This document shows positions 60,404 to 64,000 of a stretch of DNA of 64,000 nucleotides, one piece after another. The notes under the pieces were generated by a model. It saw only the letters and a program-made list of their open reading frames with translations, did no database searches and had not been told where the DNA came from. The position numbers were made by a program, and so were the translations under genes. The stretch is from Pseudophaeobacter sp. Its GTDB lineage: Bacteria; Pseudomonadota; Alphaproteobacteria; Rhodobacterales; Rhodobacteraceae. Within the stretch, counting starts at the first letter, position 1; each line of letters starts with the position of its first letter. The stretch lies in assembly GCA_027019165.1 (NCBI GenBank), contig JALUXC010000003.1:124001-188000 (forward strand). Reading direction: 5' to 3'.

Positions 60404-62107
60404 ATGCCTCACCGCCGCATACTGTCGCTTTGGTTTCCGCGCCTTGGCGCAGAGCGGGTGATGCGGGCGGTGCAGGGCAGTCTTGCCGGACCTTTGGCCA
60501 TTGTGGAGGAACTTTCCAACACACAGGTTATTTCTGCGTTAAATGCCGAAGCCGAGGATCAGGGGCTGTTTGTCGGCCAGCCCCTGCGCGATGCCCATGC
60601 CATCTGCGCTGCCTTGCTGACCCGCAGGCGCAACGCTCCGGCGGAAAAAGCCTTTCTTGAGGCGCTGGGGCGCTGGGCCGGAAAGTTCAGCCCCTGGGTC
60701 GCGCCCGAGGGGGCTGACAGCATCAATCTCGACATGACGGGATCCGCGCATCTTTTTGGCGGGGAAGAGGCCCTCCTTGGGCAGATCGAAGAGGACTGCG
60801 CGCGGATGGGGCTCACCGTGCGGATGGGGTTGGCGGATACGCTGGGGGCGGCCTGGGCGCTGGCGCGCTATGCGGGGCAAGAGGCGGACCTGCCGCCAGA
60901 TCGCTCGGGCGATGCCATCGACCAGGAGGCCCGCGCCACCCGCGCCCGCGCGGCCCGCAGTCCGGCGCGGGCTGCGCAAAAGGGCAAGGCGGGGCGCAGG
61001 CACTGGATACGGGGCGGCACCGCCCCCCAGCCGGTCGAAGCCGAACAGGCATCACACCGGATTGCCCCGCCGGGGTCGGCGCGTGCGGCCTTGGCCCCCT
61101 TGCCGATTGCGGCGCTGCGGCTTGAGGGTAGCACCGTGGCGCAGCTTGGCCGCCTTGGCCTGCGGCAGATCGGCGATCTTCTGGATCAGCCCCGTGCCAG
61201 CCTTGCGCGGCGGTTCGGGCGCGGGCTGGTGCTGCGTCTGGATCAGGCCATGGGCAGCACGCCCGAGCCGGTCTCTCCGGCCCGCGCGGTCGAAAGCTTC
61301 GCGGTGCGCCTGACCCTGCCTGACCCGATTGGCCTGGTCGAGGATCTGCTGGCGGGCATCGACCGGATGCTGCCCCGTCTTTGTGCGCGGCTTGAAGAGC
61401 GCGGCAAGGGCGTGCGGCTGTTGCGGCTTGAGGCGCACCGGGTGGATCAGGCCGCGCAAAGCGTGACCGTGGGGCTGGCCCGTGCCAGCCGCGATCCCGA
61501 CCGCATCCGCCCCCTGCTTGAGATGAAGCTGGAAGAGATCGACGCAGGCTTTGGTATCGAAATGCTGCGCCTTGAGGCGCTCCGGGTCGAGCCGATCCAT
61601 GCCCGCACCCAGGCCGGACATCTGGAGGCCACTGCTGCTGCCCGCAGCCGGCAGGCGGGCGGAAATAGCGTGATGATGGAGGATCTGATCGGTCGCATCG
61701 GTGCCCGCATCGGTCTTGAGGCGATCACCCGCCGCCATCCGGTCGACACGCACATCCCGGAAAAGACCGCCAAGGTGCTGGCGGCGGCCTGGTCCGAACC
61801 GGCGCAGGAGTGGCCGCCCTCTGAGCATCCGCGCCCCTTGCTGATGTGGCGGCCCGAACTGGTGATGGCGCCCGATGTGCCCACCGTGCCCGAACGCTTC
61901 CGCTGGCGCGGCCGCGACTGGCAGCTGGCCGAGGCCGAAGGCCCCGAACGCATCGCCCCGGAATGGTGGCTTGAGGATCCGAACTGGCGCAGCGGGGTGC
62001 GCGATTACTGGGTGGTGGTCACCGCCTGCGGCGCGCGCCTTTGGCTGTTCTTTGCTCATGGCGCGGCGCTGTCGCGCGGTTGGTTTTGTCACGGCAGTTT
62101 CGCCTGA
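60404..62107 (+). CDS. imuB: ImuB, Y-family polymerase-like SOS mutagenesis protein
   Basis: 567-residue inactive Y-family polymerase that recruits DnaE2 to the beta clamp. It begins MPHRRILSLWFPRLGAERVM, where active enzymes have a DxDxFF-type motif, so the first metal site is lost; INLDMTGSAHLFGGE (about residues 105-120) is the ImuB-typical palm. A low-complexity Ala/Arg insert lies at about 170-205, the little-finger region at about 290-420, and a DUF6504-like C-terminus RDYWVVVTACGARLWLFF. Complete to the normal WFCHGSFA-type end. LexA box upstream. No imuA is adjacent and dnaE2 is 52 kb away. Confidence 0.93.
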   Translation: MPHRRILSLWFPRLGAERVMRAVQGSLAGPLAIVEELSNTQVISALNAEAEDQGLFVGQPLRDAHAICAALLTRRRNAPAEKAFLEALGRWAGKFSPWVAPEGADSINLDMTGSAHLFGGEEALLGQIEEDCARMGLTVRMGLADTLGAAWALARYAGQEADLPPDRSGDAIDQEARATRARAARSPARAAQKGKAGRRHWIRGGTAPQPVEAEQASHRIAPPGSARAALAPLPIAALRLEGSTVAQLGRLGLRQIGDLLDQPRASLARRFGRGLVLRLDQAMGSTPEPVSPARAVESFAVRLTLPDPIGLVEDLLAGIDRMLPRLCARLEERGKGVRLLRLEAHRVDQAAQSVTVGLARASRDPDRIRPLLEMKLEEIDAGFGIEMLRLEALRVEPIHARTQAGHLEATAAARSRQAGGNSVMMEDLIGRIGARIGLEAITRRHPVDTHIPEKTAKVLAAAWSEPAQEWPPSEHPRPLLMWRPELVMAPDVPTVPERFRWRGRDWQLAEAEGPERIAPEWWLEDPNWRSGVRDYWVVVTACGARLWLFFAHGAALSRGWFCHGSFA

Positions 62108-62133
62108 ACGGCTTGGGGCGAGATGCGCGAACC

Positions 62134-62156
62134 CTTCGCTCTGTGGCGAAGTCTTT
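62134..62156 (+). terminator. Putative imuB terminator
   Basis: Stem CTTCGC / GCGAAG with loop TCTGTG, followed by TCTTTGT, 26 bases after the imuB stop. The short stem and weak T-run make this uncertain. Confidence 0.5.
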
Positions 62157-62195
62157 GTCCTATGGGGCGCGGTCAACAGGGGCTAGTATTGGCGC

Positions 62196-62939
62196 ATGAC
62201 CGCATCGCATCCGCACAGACCGCCGCGCACCCCGCGCTTTGACATTCTTGGGCAGGCCATTGGCGATGCCAGCCGTACTCGTATGCTGTGTGAGTTGATG
62301 GAGGGGCGGGCCTTTACCAACAAGGAACTCGCCTCTGCCGCCGGGATCACGCCGCAGACCGCCACCGCGCATCTGCGCCTGTTGTGCGATGCGGGGCTGG
62401 TCGTGGCCGAAAAGCGCGGACGCTGCGTCTATCACCGGCTGGCAGGGCCCGAGGTGGCACAGGCGCTGGAGCAGCTTGCAGCTATCGCTCCGATGGACAG
62501 CCTTTACTTGGCGCAGCGTCGCAAGGCGGGCGGATTGGCCGAGGTGCGCAGTTGTTATGATCATTTGGCCGGCCCTTTGGCTGTAGCGATGACAGAGGCC
62601 TTTTTGAACAAGGGCATGCTGGTCGAGCGGGACGGCGGGTTTCATGCCGCTCCCTCCGCCGTGTGGGAGCCGCTTGGTGTCAGTCTGCCCGATCCAGACA
62701 CAGCCCGTCGCCAGCCCTTTGCACGCCCCTGCCTCGACTGGACCGAACGGCGCCTGCATGTGGCGGGGCCACTGGGGCGGCAGCTTTTGACCCATGCGCT
62801 GGAGCGCGGCTGGATGCAGCGTTGCCAGCACAAGCGCGGCCTGACCCTGACCGCGCCGGGGCGGATGGCGCTGGAGCAGATCCTTGGATTGCAGATGTCC
62901 GAGATCGGCAGCGGAGTACAGCAGCAGAGCCCTGCCTGA
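62196..62939 (+). CDS. ArsR-type winged-helix regulator
   Basis: 247-residue regulator with an N-terminal ArsR winged helix (about residues 14-90: AIGDASRTRMLCELMEGRAF, ELASAAGITPQTATAHLRLL, RGRCVYHRLAGPEV) and a C-terminal domain of about 140 residues found in larger ArsR-like proteins (SCYDHLAGPLAVAMTEAFL). Cysteines in the DNA-binding part (MLCELM, LLCDAG) could sense metal or redox, but no CxC metal motif is seen. Target not evident from neighbours. Confidence 0.9.
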   Translation: MTASHPHRPPRTPRFDILGQAIGDASRTRMLCELMEGRAFTNKELASAAGITPQTATAHLRLLCDAGLVVAEKRGRCVYHRLAGPEVAQALEQLAAIAPMDSLYLAQRRKAGGLAEVRSCYDHLAGPLAVAMTEAFLNKGMLVERDGGFHAAPSAVWEPLGVSLPDPDTARRQPFARPCLDWTERRLHVAGPLGRQLLTHALERGWMQRCQHKRGLTLTAPGRMALEQILGLQMSEIGSGVQQQSPA

Positions 62940-63018
62940 ACATCCAGGTTCGCAAAGCCAAAAGGAAACGGAGGCCGAAACCGCTTGATTCACGCGCGGT
63001 TTGGCGCGACCTTGGGGC

Positions 63019-63363
63019 ATGACTTTTCAAAGCAGCGCGTCCTTCCCCGGCTCTGGTATCCCCGAACAGGTTTCATTCGACCGCAAGGAATTGTCGGTCA
63101 TCCTCTCCCTATACGGTCGCATGGTCGCCGCAGGGGAGTGGCGGGACTACGGCATTTCCTCGTTGCGGGATCTGGCGGTGTTCTCGGTCTTTCGCCGCAC
63201 CGCTGAACATCCGCTTTACCGGATCGAAAAACACCCCAAGCTGCGCAATCGGCAGGGGCAGTATTCGGTTGTCGGCATGGATGGGCAGATCCTGAAGCGC
63301 GGACATGATCTCAGGACCGTGTTGCGCGTGCTGGAACGCAAGCTGATCCGCGCGGTCGAATAA
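63019..63363 (+). CDS. DUF2794 domain-containing protein
   Basis: 114-residue conserved alphaproteobacterial protein beginning MTFQSSASFPGSGIPEQVSF. The family core is clear: FDRKELSVILSLYGRMVAAG, WRDYGISSLRDLAVFSVFRR and YRIEKHPKLRNRQGQYSVV. Function unknown. The ATG at 63019 fits the family start; the longer frame adds MARPWG only. Confidence 0.9.
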   Translation: MTFQSSASFPGSGIPEQVSFDRKELSVILSLYGRMVAAGEWRDYGISSLRDLAVFSVFRRTAEHPLYRIEKHPKLRNRQGQYSVVGMDGQILKRGHDLRTVLRVLERKLIRAVE

Positions 63364-63372
63364 CGCGGCACG

Positions 63373-64000
63373 TCAGCCAAGCCGTTTATGCGCCGTCACA
63401 GGCCCGTCGCCCTGAGCAGCGATGCGTTTGATTGCTGCCTCGAGCGGTTCGATTGCCACCGCCATATGATGCACGTTTGCATGGATGATGCTGCCCGGAT
63501 CACGCACCAGTGCCACATGGCCTTTCCAGAACAACAGATCGCCGCGGTCATAGCCGCTGGCTGCGGGCGCGGGGCTGCCAAGTGCCAGCTCCTGCGGGCC
63601 ACTGTCGCCGGGGCAGGGGATACCACAGGCCAGCAGCGCTGCCTGCACCAGCCCCGAACAATCGATGCCAAAGCGGCTGTTGCCGCCCCAAAGGTAGGGC
63701 GTTCCCAGAAACTTCTCGGCGACCTCCAGCGGGTCACTTAAAAGCGTGCCGGTGGGGCACAGATGCGTCTTTGGGATATGGCCCAGCTCGGTCTCGGCAA
63801 AGCGTTCAGTCTCAGCCTTGACCTGCACCCTGCTGCCAAAGCTGAGCGTGCACATATCGCGGGATTTGAAATCGGCCTCTGTGTAGGCGTGGGTGGCCGG
63901 AGCGCTGACCCAGTGGGTGGTTTCAAGCGGTGCATCCAGTGCCGATGCCTGCAGATGGCCGATGTAACCGTCCTTGGCGGCCCGAACTTTCGCCCAGCCC
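63373..64000 (-). CDS. NlpC/P60 family peptidase (5' partial)
   Basis: Cell-wall peptidase of the C40 family, cut by the right edge; the frame is open to base 64000 (the visible N-terminal part includes AAKDGYIGHLQASALD, an SH3-like segment). The catalytic domain (GTPYLWGGNSRFGIDCSGLV) contains the nucleophilic cysteine; GDLLFWKGHVALVRDPGSII holds the histidine, and the third residue is in HANVHHMAV. It likely cleaves gamma-D-Glu-diamino-acid bonds in peptidoglycan peptides. An apparent ATG at 63855 is internal. Confidence 0.92.
   Translation of the reverse strand, partial: GWAKVRAAKDGYIGHLQASALDAPLETTHWVSAPATHAYTEADFKSRDMCTLSFGSRVQVKAETERFAETELGHIPKTHLCPTGTLLSDPLEVAEKFLGTPYLWGGNSRFGIDCSGLVQAALLACGIPCPGDSGPQELALGSPAPAASGYDRGDLLFWKGHVALVRDPGSIIHANVHHMAVAIEPLEAAIKRIAAQGDGPVTAHKRLG

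Noticed and set aside
61052-62176. A 374-codon minus-strand open frame opposite imuB
   Set aside because: Antisense shadow typical of G+C-rich DNA; no protein-like motifs.

Overview
The window looks like chromosomal DNA of a marine alphaproteobacterium of the Rhodobacterales (Roseobacter group). Evidence: high G+C; Rhodobacterales-type gene families (DUF2794, SapC, ImuB/DnaE2, MbfA, a DUF6478-like protein); alphaproteobacterial LexA boxes (GAAC-N7-GAAC) and an Irr/ICE iron box. No rRNA, tRNA, CRISPR array, insertion sequence or prophage was seen. The first gene (an ABC ATPase) and the last gene (an NlpC/P60 peptidase) run off the window edges.

Layout. 1-4.4 kb: ABC ATPase, GNAT acetyltransferase, then a cluster of orphan secreted or lipoprotein genes including a DUF922-like HExxH protein. 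4.6-8.2 kb: DUF1203 protein and an SOS-type dnaE2 that appears to lack its C-terminal OB domain. 8.3-12.4 kb: gpmI, an EnvC-like protein and a CtpA-type S41 protease in one tight run ending in a strong terminator. 12.4-18.2 kb: glycine-zipper protein, a class III adenylate cyclase with a periplasmic CxxCH domain, Ada, and three cell-envelope or unknown genes. 18.4-25 kb: an ABC exporter-like protein with broken ATPase motifs and a C-terminal cNMP domain, a CPBP protease, accD and folC. 25-35 kb: small membrane proteins, zapE, MFS and EamA transporters, ornithine cyclodeaminase, a HAD hydrolase, and a TetR/YCII pair sharing a perfect operator palindrome.

35.2-51.9 kb is the centrepiece: a seven-gene, tightly coupled minus-strand operon. 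It encodes a 2,527-residue type I secretion substrate, SapC, a TIGR03032/DUF4915 protein, a TPR-GT41 (SPINDLY/OGT-like) glycosyltransferase, a TolC-type lipoprotein, an RTX-type ABC transporter and an HlyD adaptor. The substrate carries four VCBS repeats, then 21 FG-GAP repeats arranged as exactly three sets of seven (three predicted seven-bladed propellers) separated by two nearly identical RTX-containing linkers, then a C-terminal RTX/secretion domain. I infer a dedicated pathway that makes, possibly O-glycosylates, and exports a giant surface adhesin; it resembles the Campylobacter sapA/sapCDEF S-layer export logic with extra genes.

52.4-64 kb: a YaiI/SthA/FghA operon, a cupin, an AEC carrier, an MbfA iron exporter with a perfect Irr box, a TetR regulator, cytochrome c', a LexA-controlled imuB (52 kb from dnaE2, with no imuA in the window), an ArsR-type regulator and a DUF2794 protein.

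Four copies (5.2, 24.9, 56.9 and 57.9 kb) of an intergenic element were found. Each has two conserved sequence blocks separated by stem-loops whose sequences differ but whose pairing is kept, which suggests a structured RNA or DNA repeat family.
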